From positions 5,394,001-5,458,000 of the forward strand of contig JAJFPB010000004.1 of assembly GCA_020881915.1 (NCBI GenBank): a stretch of DNA of 64,000 bases, given 5' to 3'. The notes beneath the pieces were generated by a model that made no database searches, was not told the DNA's origin, and saw only the letters and a list, made by a program, of their open reading frames with translations. Origin of the DNA: Paramyrothecium sp. XJ0827. Lineage: Eukaryota > Ascomycota > Sordariomycetes > Hypocreales > Stachybotryaceae. Below are positions 35,112 to 45,853 of this stretch, piece after piece (the first letter of the stretch is position 1; each line of letters opens with the position of its first letter). A program made the position numbers and the translations under genes.

Positions 35112-36257
35112 CGATGAAAATGATTCAACGGGGAGATCTAATACTTAGAACCTCAGATACAGTAACAACAAATTCAACAATGAAGATATCTGCAATACAA
35201 TGTACCACAGGCACTTATAAGGCTTGAGCTATCTGTTCCGACAGGAACTCGATGGAGCCATTCAGATATCGCTGCACCACCAAGGTCTTGTGGCTGCAGC
35301 TGTGGCGATGCCAGCAGCAAAGCCGAAGACAGAACTCCTATACTAGTATTCTAGTCAGCACTAATACCACACCTCCAATTCTCTCTATCTTGGTCTCCAT
35401 TCTGGAGCCGCCACTTCAAAGAATATAATTTCTTTTCTCCATAGTGGCTCTGGCTACGATCTCCTCGCCTTCTCTCATTTGCCTACAAGTTATTACCTCT
35501 AAATTCATCTGTCCAGTCTTCACTGCTGATAAAATCGCTTTACCGAAAAAACTGCTATGGTTATAACATGGGATCTCACGTACGCGAAGCAGACGCCTCG
35601 TGATAATCGCAGAGACAGCCATGAATACTAGCATTACTTGCAAAGCTAGCTTTACATTAGCCTTTTGCTTGGGCTTATGGGACCGGAATCATTGCAATGC
35701 CATCGTAGGCACCGAAATCAGATTCATTGCCAGTTGACCACGTACGCAGGTTCAGCGGAATTGCTTGGTGGGTCCATCGACATACGAGACTGACAAGGTT
35801 AACCGCGATGAAGATCTCACATAAGAACAACATACATTGTTGCTGGGGTCGTAGACCAGGTTTTCGGCGCATGTTGCTTTTGGCAATTAGTTAGGACTTG
35901 TACTACATCATTTCATGTCAACTAATCACCATTGTAAATATCTTTTTGTCCTAATGACTTGCGCAGGTGACAGGTTCTTCATATGGAGGAAAAGGGGGCA
36001 ACCGGTCCGAACCTTCAGGGATTAGGACTTAGCTACCCTATACATGCTCCTGTACCTATGCTTTGGTTAGTTATATCTAGAATATATTATATTTTAACAA
36101 TATTTCCATCTTAATTATTAGCTTATCAAGTTACAGGCTACTAATGGCAGACAAATTAACCTGAGGATATCGTAAAATGTAAATATTTAACTAGTAAATA
36201 AGGGAGTCTAAGTTTTTTCGGAGCTCTTGTAACTCTTAAAATACTTTGAATGGATGG
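35112..36257. other. gene-free border left of the biosynthetic cluster
   Basis: Short minus-strand frames at 35416-35643 and 35675-35872 have no recognisable family. The stretch 36050-36200 is strongly A+T-rich. This appears to be the left boundary of the cluster. Confidence 0.45.
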
Positions 36258-38131
36258 TTAATATTCGTCCATGAAGATTGGCCTGAAAAACTCCTCCAGT
36301 TTATGAACCTCGTCGAGTCCTGCAGCGAATGCAAATATCCCGTCTGGCCTAACAATAACCACACCACCTCTATCATGGTAAATACCGTAGCGATCATGTG
36401 CAACATGGTCCTTGTCGAAATAGACATGCCCAATCGCTGGACCATCGAAAGCCATCCAAGTCGAGGCGACAGAGCCGACCAGGATAGTAGCTATGTTCAA
36501 TTTCTCAGCATTCTCGCTTAAAGGGCGGTTGGGCTTAGCCATTTCTTGTCGTAAGTCGTTATATCGTGCTTTAGTCTGATGATGCGAGCCCGCAAAGACA
36601 AGGATCGACCACTGGCCGGTGCCTTTCCCGCCCCTCTGGATGATGCTATGTAGACGGACAGGGACCGCAGGTCCCGGGGCCTGTACGAGAGCATCTGGGC
36701 TGCGGACACCGGGGGCCAATGTGGAACAAGTGGGTTCTCTGCATAGTACCGACTTGCTATAGCTGATGCCTAAGCCGATAGTAAAGCTCATGTTCTGTTC
36801 CAGAATGTTTTTCAGAGCTTCTTGACCGTTCAAGCCTATTCCTAGCCATTGCTCAGGCATGTCTCCTGACACGGCTTGAACAGCCAGTTTGTCAATGCTG
36901 ATCAGCTTCTGTGCAGCCTCTCTGCGCTCCACGGAGTATGTGTCCAGAATTTGGGGCTTGTACCACCCTTTCAGCGTGCCGGCGAGCTTCCACACCAGGT
37001 TAGTCGCATCATGGACTCCAGTGTTCATGCCTTGCGCAAAGGCTGATGAGTGGGTGTGGGCAGCATCTCCAGCTAGAAAGATACGGGTATCCTTGCACAT
37101 TGTGGCCGCCACCTTTTGCTTCACGCTGCACCTGTCAGCGTCTCACGCTCAGATTGATTGCAGTGCCCCTTACGTGTAGTATGTCCACCAATCCAACCGC
37201 TCAATCTGCAGTTTGAACGGTCTGAGAGCTTCGATAGCCTCTTCCCTCACATTCTCCACACTGGGACCATGGGGATACTTCAGTTGCAACCTTGGGGTGA
37301 GGGCAAAGCCTATACGGTAAGCATCCCGGTCTAATTTGACCCAAAGTACATTGCCGTGGTTTGGAGTTTCCAGGGCAGCAAACGTGACATCAGGCTCAGG
37401 TATGTCAGTTCTGAACAGCCCGTCTAAACGGACCCATTTGTATGTCGTGTCTGTTCCTTCCATGTCTATATCTGCAATCTTCCGGACGGTTGACTGTCCA
37501 CCGTCGGCACCGACAAGATATTTGCTGTGTAACATCAGCCACAAATTGATGAAAATTTGCCAAGTGAAGCTGACCATTGTATTTTCTTGATCCCTTCTAT
37601 GGGATGAGAGATATCGGCCGTGATGTATTTGCCTTCTAAATTTGAAGTTTGGCTAATGTTTTCCAGCTTGTATTCATAATTGACCTTTTTTCCGTGGTCG
37701 CTGTCAAGCTTCGCGGCGAATATCTGCTGAAAACTCCTCTGCCGGAGATTCACAATGTAGTTGTGGAAACTGCTGTCCATCATCGGAAACATGGATTGCC
37801 ACGCTCTCCTTGTGACCCGCTGTCCGTGGGCGTAGGTGGCATAAGATCGTCCAATGAAAGCGTTCTGGGCAATATCATTCCCCAAGCCGAAAGAGTCCAG
37901 GAGCTCCATCGTCCGTGGATAGATTGTACATGCTCTCCCGAAAGTCTGTTGCTCCCCCAAGCTTCTCTTCTCTATCAATTCACTCAGCTTTCTGGCTATT
38001 GCATTAGGCGCTACCTTGGACTTACCAATGATCACGACATCGATGCCTTGCTGGGCAAGACCTAGGGCCGTGAGCAAGCCCACGGGCCCAGCTCCAACTA
38101 CCAACACATCAGTAAATTCCGGAATCGACAT
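36258..38131 (-). CDS. FAD-dependent aromatic hydroxylase (phenol 2-monooxygenase type)
   Basis: Three exons, 38131-37575, 37524-37174 and 37131-36258, give 593 aa, the usual size of fungal phenol-hydroxylase-type enzymes. The N-terminal FAD motif is VLVVGAGPVGLLTALGLA. Joining exons 1 and 2 restores CKYLVGADGGQSTVR (DG motif), and exon 3 has RIFLAGDAAHTHSS (GD motif). The C-terminal about 170 residues form the thioredoxin-like domain, with IYHDRGGVVIVRPDG near the end. The family hydroxylates aromatic rings with FAD and NAD(P)H; some fungal relatives do so with loss of a ring carboxylate. An aminobenzoate or prenylated derivative is a plausible substrate given the neighbours. It is divergent from a P450 over 443 bp. 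Confidence 0.88.
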
Positions 38132-38574
38132 GGTAAGGTGAATCTACGAAGACATTGAGCTGTTCCACAGAGGCACGGAGACAGACGGTGTGCGCCTTGC
38201 ATGTCCTCGAATGGAGGAAATGCCACCCGTCGTTATCGACTGCATTGTCGTTTGATAGCCACTGGGAGAACCGGATCGGGAATAATTTCTCGCCCTAGTT
38301 TGACGTCCGGTATTCGCAGGTGGATCTGCATCGGTGGTTGGCAATGCACGACCGGTGGTTTTGCTTTGGTATGGATGGACAAATGCCGTACCGGGGTGGG
38401 CCCATCGGCGGTTCCATACAGACATCAGACCCTTGATAGAACAAGGATTGGATCCTTTTGCTTGAGTTGATGTACATTTCCAAGGGCTCACGGTTTGGGA
38501 CAAGCTGCTGTTGAACCCCCAAAAACTATTCCAGTGCATTCCTTTGACTGCTCCAGACCGCACACACAGCTGAA
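38132..38574. promoter_or_regulatory. divergent promoter (monooxygenase / P450) with CGGYGGTT sites
   Basis: This is a 443-bp head-to-head spacer. It has CGGTGGTT at 38353-38360 and CGGCGGTT at 38406-38413. The same octamer family recurs in other intergenic regions of the cluster, and CGG-containing sites suit a Zn2Cys6 regulator such as the one encoded at 43 kb. The binding role is inferred. Confidence 0.4.
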
Positions 38575-40384
38575 ATGATAGAACCCAGTGCGGCATGGCA
38601 TTTGCGTCCCTCCACACTCGTGGTGGCGGCGGTGGCCGTGGTTGTGCTGTATGCACTCTACATTCGAGCATTGCCTAAACCTATCCCAGGGATTCCTTAC
38701 AACAATGAGTCCGCCAATCGACTCATGGGTGATGTGCCGGATTTCCTTACTCTACTCAAGGCAGGAAAGCGTCCACGGAATTTCTGGGTAAACCTGAGTC
38801 GACAGCACAAGTCGGTCTTGACGCAGTATTTTCTTGGACCGTTTCAGAAACCATGCGTTGTCTTGTCTGATTTTCGCGAGATCCAAAATCTACTCACCAA
38901 ACAAGCTGCATCTGTCGATCGAGGAGCGCTCATCACAAATCTATGGTCCGGGGCCATTCCTCACCATTTCATTGGTATGAATGCGTCTGACGCCAGGTAC
39001 AACGAGTCCAGGAACCTGAGCAAGGACCTCATGACGCCGAGCTTCCTTCATACTGTGAGAAGATTATTGAAGAGGCTAGCGATCCCGCATTAACACTGTC
39101 CAGGTCTCAATTCCCGCCTCTTACGAAAAAGTCTTGACTTTTATTGAGATGTGGCAGTTCAAGGCAGACATTGCTGCGGGTCGACCATTCACTGCAAGCA
39201 ACGATCTGAATTTTCTCACGTCGGATGTTATCCTCACAGCTGCCCTGGGTATCGAAAATGACGAATGCGACACCGTCATCAACCTTGAGAAGCTTAGGCA
39301 TACGCGATTCAATCGTGAATCGTCAGGCGACGATAAAGAGCCATTCGTGTTTCCCGAAATCAAGCCCAACGGCCTGTTGAAAATGATCTTGACGCTTGCA
39401 GATGCTGTAGGCGGCGCCGCTGCAGCTCCCTCAATCAAGCTGTATTGGTTCTTCATGAAGCTGAAACCGTCCTATCGTCGAGCATTGAGAGCCCTGGAAA
39501 CGCTATTGCAGCTACACATTGATAGGGCCAAGGCACGCGTGATGCGGAGCAGCAGTGACTCAAAACACCACGCTGCAGTCGATTTCATCGTTTCACGGGA
39601 GTTGAAAGCCGCAGACTTGGCAAAACGTCCCCCAGCCCTCGAAGATGCGAAGCTCCGTGATTCCCTATTTGGGTACTGCTTGGGTGGCCAAGACACAACA
39701 CACAGTGTTCTATCGTTTCTCGTCAAGCAGCTGGGGATCAACCAAAATGCTCAAAGCTGTCTTCGCTCGCAACTACAGTACACCTATGAGTTGGCATCGA
39801 AGCAAGGTCGCAATCCTACGGTTCAAGAGTTCCTGAAGGCCCAAGTACCATATTTGGATGCGTTCATTGAGGAGGTGATGCGCCTCGATAGCCCGGCTCC
39901 CGTGCTAATTAAGGAGACGGTCAAAGAAGTGCAAATTCTTGGAAATCCAATACCAAAGGGAACGAGCATATTCTGCAATGTGTGGGGGCCGTCCATTGAT
40001 GAGCCTGCTTGGCCGGTGGATGAAAAGCTACGTGGTGGTACGGTTAAGACGTCTCATCATGAGACACCGGGCGATTGGACGCACTGCGGATATCCTGCCG
40101 GAGAATTTTGTCCTGAAAGGTGGTTACGAAAGAATCCGAAGACGGGGGCGACTGTCTTCGATATCAAAGCCGGTCCAACGCTGAGCTTTAGCGCAGGTCC
40201 GCGAGAGTGCTGGGGTAAACGTCTGGCATATCTAGAACTCAAACTCATGACTACTCTACTTGTGTGGAACTTTGAGTTTCTGTCTTTGCCGGCTGGATTG
40301 GTAGACCGAGAGGCCCTCGATAAACTGAATGGGAAGCCGAAGAGATGCTTCGTCCGCTTGGTCAAAGTAGAGAGGAAGAATTGA
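38575..40384 (+). CDS. cytochrome P450 (cluster P450 1)
   Basis: Two exons, 38575-39054 and 39104-40384, with a phase-0 intron of 49 bp, give 586 aa. An N-terminal membrane anchor (LVVAAVAVVVLYALYI) precedes a Pro-rich hinge (PKPIPGIP). The I-helix reads LGGQDTTHS, the K-helix ExxR is EEVMR, and the heme loop is FSAGPRECWG with ligand Cys529. It is clearly paralogous to the P450 at 61.8 kb, sharing MGDVP, AGKRPR, SDFRE and the same intron site. It would oxidise a cluster intermediate at the ER membrane with a P450 reductase. The reaction cannot be predicted. Confidence 0.9.
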
Positions 40385-40818
40385 TCTCAGAATTATGCAA
40401 CCCATGAAAAGGCATAAAAGAACTCACGAGTTCCTTCGCTTCGCTCTTAGAGCCGATTCGTAGTCCCTCAGACAGCTCAAGTAAGATATCACGACTTTTT
40501 CATGACTTCCACCAGGACCTGGGCCGTGAAGAAGATCCACTTCCGGACAGTATGCCAGTCCGAGGTGTGGACTCCAGCGTGCTGAATGGAGAACCGCAAG
40601 CCAAGAGTTAAGACCACCGACGACAAGTTTGCTGATCCCCGATCTTATTAACCACCGATGCATACCTCCGACAAGCTCTGACGTTAAACAATAATGCAGA
40701 TTTGAGAGAGAGAGAGAGAAAACCCCTAAATACCCCACTCTTCAAGGTGCAAGACTCCAAGCTGACAATAATCAATTAACACACTGGTCCCCTTGCAACC
40801 ATAAGATATCCTATCGAA
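40385..40818. promoter_or_regulatory. prenyltransferase upstream region
   Basis: Two sites on the minus strand match the cluster motif: CGGTGGTC (complement of 40612-40619) and CGGTGGTT (complement of 40650-40657), about 40 bp apart and 160-200 bp before the prenyltransferase ATG. A short GA repeat runs at about 40705-40719. Confidence 0.4.
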
Positions 40819-42148
40819 ATGACAGAGCTCATCAATACCGCTCAACACCAGGGATCTGACCTGATGATGGAACCCACTGGTGACAAAGAGTGAGTTCTAT
40901 GAAACGCGATTTGCAACTACCCTGACACACCACAGGCGCAAGAACGATCTTCAGTATTGGTCTGACCACTGTCTACCGGTATTTGAGTCGTTTTTGAAGA
41001 ACACAAACTCCTACTCGGATGAGCAACAAAAATCTCATATTCGATTCTTTAAAGATGCCATCCTGCCGAACATTGGTCCCCGCCCTATTTCAGGTGCGGC
41101 ATATCTATTGGCTCATACAGGATCTGTGATCGAGATCAGCATCAATTTCAACGATTTTGGGAAGCCCATTGTTCGTTTCATCTTCCAACCCTACTCTATA
41201 CGGGGAATCCCAGGGGCGCTCGGTGCCGACATGACATGGTATCGGCAGCTTGCCTCTGTGTTTTCTGTGAACGAGGAAGAGAAGTCCATTTTGAAAGAGA
41301 GGCTTCCTGGGTTGGCAGATATTCCTCAGTGCTTACTAGGGTTCGATTTGCACCCTGGCAAGCGATCAATGAAGGCATACTTCGGATCCATATATAAGCA
41401 GGTGCTTAGTGGAGAAAATACCGATGCCTTGATCTTCAACACGCTAAAGCGCTTGGAACCCCTTGGCCCAGAACTCGCCAACCCCCTGGCCAAACTGGAG
41501 GAGTTCAGGATCGCCGAGCCGCAGCCGTATATTGGCGTCATCGGAATCGACTGCATCCGACCAGATGCCGGGGCGAGAGTTAAGCTCTACACAAGAATGA
41601 AGGCTGGCGTGAATGCATTTCATACTGTCGAGCACCAACTGACCCTCGGCGGGCGCTTGGTGAACGAAGAGATCAACCGGGGGATTGAAATACTTCGAGA
41701 TGTCTGGCACTTGCTGCTTGACGAACCAGAGGAGTTCACCCAGATTACAGAGTCCAAGCCTGAAGCTGATCCGACCAGCCCGCACTCTGGCATCATGATC
41801 AGTTGGGAGCTACAGCCCGGCAAGTCTGCGCCGTCGCCCAAGGTCTATGTGCCACTCTGGAAGTTCAGCAACAGCAATCGGGCCATTGCAAGCAACTACG
41901 AGAAGATCCTTGCGAAATGGGGTTGGAGCTGGGGGCAGGACGGCAAATACAAAGAGGCGATTGCAAATGCCTTGTAGGTTGACGCTCCCGCTATGACCAT
42001 CAAATACTGACCGTACATTCGCAGCGGGGGGGATGGTGTGAGCGACGGCTCAGAAATAATCCACACGTACTGCTCCTTCAACTTTTCGGCGAAGAAGGGC
42101 AAATATATGACCTCTTACACGTCGCCTCGACTGGCCACCCACTCCTGA
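40819..42148 (+). CDS. DMATS-type aromatic prenyltransferase
   Basis: Three exons, 40819-40889, 40936-41973 and 42025-42148, give 410 aa, the usual size of the family. Introns are 46 and 51 bp. Exon 2 carries the ABBA-barrel signatures: a conserved Glu in the SVIEISINF segment, then LHPGKRSMKAYF and the RVKLYTRM strand, whose basic and Tyr residues match the diphosphate shield, and finally KVYVPLWKF. Exon 3 restores the usual ending IIHTYCSFNFSAKKGKYMT. The family moves a dimethylallyl or longer prenyl group onto an electron-rich aromatic ring without metal. Tryptophan is the classical acceptor, but here the local aromatic supply is from chorismate through the ADC synthase, so an aminobenzoate-type acceptor is a reasonable inference. 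Confidence 0.9.
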
Positions 42149-42915
42149 AAATCCTGATGATTTGGTTTGCTTGAATGGAGGATCCGCTATTGTAACCACG
42201 CTGCTTCTCATCCGTGGCCTGAAGGAGGCGACTAATCCTATCTGCATGCCAAGACCTGCAAGCTTTTATCTTGCCTAAAATGGAAAATCCTGCGGTGAAT
42301 CCTGTGCTTCGTAAAGGGTGAGATGTCTTGAATAGTGGCAGTAAGATTTACTATCTGCAGAGACCCCCTTAATCTTGAAACGATTGAAGACAGGGCGAGC
42401 GAAGCAGTTGTCGTGGCCGTCCAATTATCGGCTCCTCTAGTCCGTTGAATCGGATTGTTGTTTCCAACATTACAGAGCACACAAGACTGAGCCCCTTGGT
42501 CAATGCCAGTGAAGGGTTTGAGAGTGCGATTTTTACGGTGCTAATCACCAGTTAAGGATTGATATAGCATTGGATGGACCCCTGTCACCGGTAGTTGGCG
42601 AAGGGTTCTTGACCCCTTGTTGCACCAAGCGTGGCCCTATTTTTATCAGGTTGTAGCCTGGATAGGGACAATCAAGCCGAATTGGTACCCAGTGTCGGGA
42701 CCGAACCGTGCTCAGCGACCCGCCAGCAAAGCCATTGGTCGGGGGTACGGCTTCGTGGCACTTGCTGGCATCCTACCCCCCTGAACGCATCAGCGGGGTC
42801 CAACAGGTGAATTTGGGGGCGAGGCTGGGCTCGCGTACAAAACCACCCACACCGATGCGAATATGTTTTGCAGATGTGCAGGATTATAGATCGTCCAGCT
42901 TTCGTACAGGCGAAG
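42149..42915. promoter_or_regulatory. upstream region of the cluster regulator
   Basis: No gene is seen. A near-match to the cluster motif, CGGTAGTT, lies at 42589-42596. An in-frame ATG at 42874 could extend the regulator by 14 residues. Confidence 0.35.
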
Positions 42916-44112
42916 ATGGGTCCAAGTCGCGAAGCCTGCGATCGTTGTCACGACATGAAGACTCGATGTGTCCGCCCAGACGACTCTGCCACTACACAAT
43001 GCACACGATGCAGTCGACTGGGCGTCCTGTGCAATTTCAGTCCACCGGGGAGGGCTGGGCGTCCATCCGGACGAAAACGAACACGAGAAATCTCGAATGA
43101 ACCTCGCCCTGGGTCTTCGCTCGAAGGTATGCACTCTGGTGCAGCAGTTCTTGAACAATTCTGATGATGTCTGGTCTGTGTAGACTCGCACTTCGGATCC
43201 TCGTATCCATGCGTCACCGATGCGCGCTCCCTAGATAACCTCGAGATTGATCTGGCACTGCAATGCGATCCGACCTTCCAACTACAATCGTGTCGTGACC
43301 AGGATGCCGCATCGATCTCATTTATGGATGATCTCCTCGATAATCTATTCCACTCAGACGGAACCCCCACGAACACGGCGACGTCGGACGAGTCAAATTG
43401 TACAAAGCCATCTAGCGTCGAGCTGCATCTGGATGCTGCCATTGACCCACGGTTACGAGACGGGCCCTCTCCGTCTACGCCCCTATCCGAGCATCAAGAA
43501 CTATTCAGTCAACTCCTGGATTTTCAGCTGCGAGTGGCAAAGCTCATCAAATATCTTTCAGGGGAACAGAATACCCCTGAGGATGTCGAGGAACTATATC
43601 GAGTCAGCTCTGCCATGACTACCATAATCGACAGCATGGGTTCTGCACAAGGCAACGACTCCACCAGCACTCGACCAAATGGCATCGTCATTCTGGCGTT
43701 GGCCAACTGTTACTACAGTACTTTACATGCATACGGCCTGCTAGTAAGGTCTCTGAACCGTGAGCTGAACGAGCCCGGAAATCAGCCTGAAAGTGCGAAG
43801 CTAGCGGATGACTCTCCGAAAGCTTCCACCCACAGAGGTGTACCATCCATCAGCATTGGTGCCGTTCGCCTTTCCGTGCCCCGCAAGGCAGTGGCTAAGG
43901 TTAATCTATACTTGGTTTCCCAAACCATAAAATTACTCCGAGATTCTATGGATGCGCTCTCGTCAAGAAGAGAAAGTGACGATCAGGTATTAGAAAGAAG
44001 AAACCCCTCGACAAATTGCGCGAGAATGACCAGAATGGCGATTGATGAGTTAGACGAACACGAGCAGGGGTTGATGAACGGTCTCACGGCTATCCCATTT
44101 TCTGCAGACTAG
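42916..44112 (+). CDS. Zn2Cys6 transcription factor (AflR-like), putative cluster regulator
   Basis: Two exons, 42916-43126 and 43184-44112, with a 57-bp intron, give 379 aa. The N-terminus has the binuclear zinc cluster with spacing C-x2-C-x6-C-x10-C-x2-C-x6-C (ACDRCHDMKTRC ... CTRCSRLGVLC), followed by a basic Arg/Lys linker (GRPSGRKRTR). The rest, with acidic and Ser-rich stretches and the LFSQLLDFQLRVAKL helix, resembles the AflR-type C-terminal region found in secondary-metabolite regulators. Its central position suggests that it controls this cluster by binding CGG-type sites in the intergenic regions. Confidence 0.87.
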
Positions 44113-44658
44113 GAAATTAGATTTTAGATCGTAATAGAGTAATACCAAGAAGAACCCGCCGATCGTACGTTGCCGAATAAGAAAAGACTGTTGAATTATT
44201 AGAAGCTCCCATTCGCTTATATCCTTGTTGAACAAAGATGATTGGGATTGCGTATACGTATACCCTAGGGGACAACACGCACATATTCCCAGACGGTAGA
44301 TGCAGCAGGGTAGTCCGGCGGATTGTGGCCAGGGCATGGGGGGTTTGGCATGGGGTACGGAGCTTGGCAAGTCGGAGTTGGAGATTCTCTGGTCCAGCTT
44401 TGCAGATAAACCCAGCCGACGGTGAACGTGGCAGGGGTTAAATCCCGTATCTGCCACAGTCGAATCATGGTAAACCGAGAAACGCCGAGTGGTCGATTGG
44501 TCTCCCACACCATTGCCGATCATGCATGCGACCGGCGATGACATCAAGGTAAGGATTGTCCTCGGTTGAGACAAGACACCGAGGCTTGGAAATGAGTATT
44601 TGCGGTTCCATGGTCTACCTCTGCTGCAACCAGAGCTTTCACTCCGCAGCTGCAAACC
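44113..44658. promoter_or_regulatory. intergenic, upstream of the enoyl reductase
   Basis: This 546-bp gap separates the regulator stop from the next start codon. A long minus-strand open frame here overlaps real genes in antisense and is not supported. Confidence 0.4.
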
Positions 44659-45820
44659 ATGGACGCCGTTATCGTACAAGAGCCTGGGAAGGTTGCTGCT
44701 ATCCAGCAAGTACCCATCCCAAAAGTTAGGGACGAGTGGGTGCTCGTTGAGGTGAAGGCTGTGGCGGTCAATCCCACCGACTGGAAACACGTCGACTACG
44801 GCGCAGCAGACCCCGGCTCCAAGGTCGGATGCGAATATGCTGGAGAAGTGAAACAAACTGGCGCCAAAGTCACAAACTTCAAGGTCGGCGACCGTATCGC
44901 AGGATTTGTTCGGGGGAGGTGGGCACTTCTCTGACTCGAGGCATTTCCCTTGCTAATATGCCGATCAAAGCGACCGACTCGATCACGAGAATGGTGCCTT
45001 CAGTAGATACTTGATCGCAAAGGCTTGCATGCAATTCCATATCCCAGACCACCTCAGTGACAATGAGGCAGCCACCCTGGGCGTTGCCATTACCACAGTT
45101 GTAAGGGAAGCCCGAAGGCCGTGTCTGGAACCCGCAAGGCACTTACTAACTTAGTTCACTTAGGGACAAGGACTTTTCAAGGCCCTCCAGCTGCCCAGCC
45201 CTAACGCCCCGGCAATTGAGCCGGCGACAGTGCTCATATATGGCGCCAGCACCGCAACGGGTCTTGTCGGTGTCCAGTACGCCAAAGCTTCAGGAGCCAC
45301 CGTAATCGCGACGGCTTCAGCACGAAACTTTGTTTACTTGAAAGATCTAGGTGCAGATGAAGTCTTCGACTACAACTCGCCCACTTGCGCAGCCGATATC
45401 AAGGCTGTCACAAAGAATAAGCTAACCCTCGCCTGGGACTGTACAGGTACTGGCACAGAAATCTGCGCCGCTGCCATGAGCGACACTGACCCCGGTCGCT
45501 ACGCTACGATCAATCCCGTTGACAAGGACGTCCTTCGTCGCATCAACCCTCATGTCGATGGGCCTTACTTCACGCTTGGCTACGACGCCTTGGGCGAGCC
45601 ATACAGCTTTATGGGCAGGCTTGTGGAGCCGAAGCCTGAAGAGATGGGGTGGAGTATTCAGTTCTTGAAACTGAGCGAGGAATTATTGAGAAAGGAAGTC
45701 ATCAAGCCAGTGAGGGTGACACTGAACAGTGGTGGATCGGGACTGGAAGGCGTTCTCCATGGGTTGGATAAACTCCGAGCAAATGAAGTCAGCGCCACAA
45801 AATTGGTTTATTCGTTGTAG
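44659..45820 (+). CDS. trans-acting enoyl reductase (LovC-type MDR)
   Basis: Three exons, 44659-44918, 44971-45100 and 45164-45820, give 348 aa. The N-terminus (VAVNPTDWKHVDYGA) and GCEYAGEV...GDRIAGFVRG are typical of the LovC/trans-ER branch of zinc-free medium-chain reductases. Splicing restores ENGAFSRYLIAKA and AATLGVAITTVGQGLF. The NADPH fold is LIYGASTATGLVGVQYAKASG. In the lovastatin system the trans-ER reduces the polyketide chain on a PKS whose own ER is dead. The PKS here also has an ER with an altered NADPH site, so this enzyme is expected to work in trans with it. Confidence 0.88.
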
Positions 45821-45853
45821 TGCGAAATTCAAGAGAGAACCCGAAGTCTTTGA

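Noticed and set aside
44050..44856. 268-codon minus-strand open frame
   Set aside because: It runs antisense over the 3' end of the regulator and the first exon of the trans-ER, has no family motif and no splice partner.
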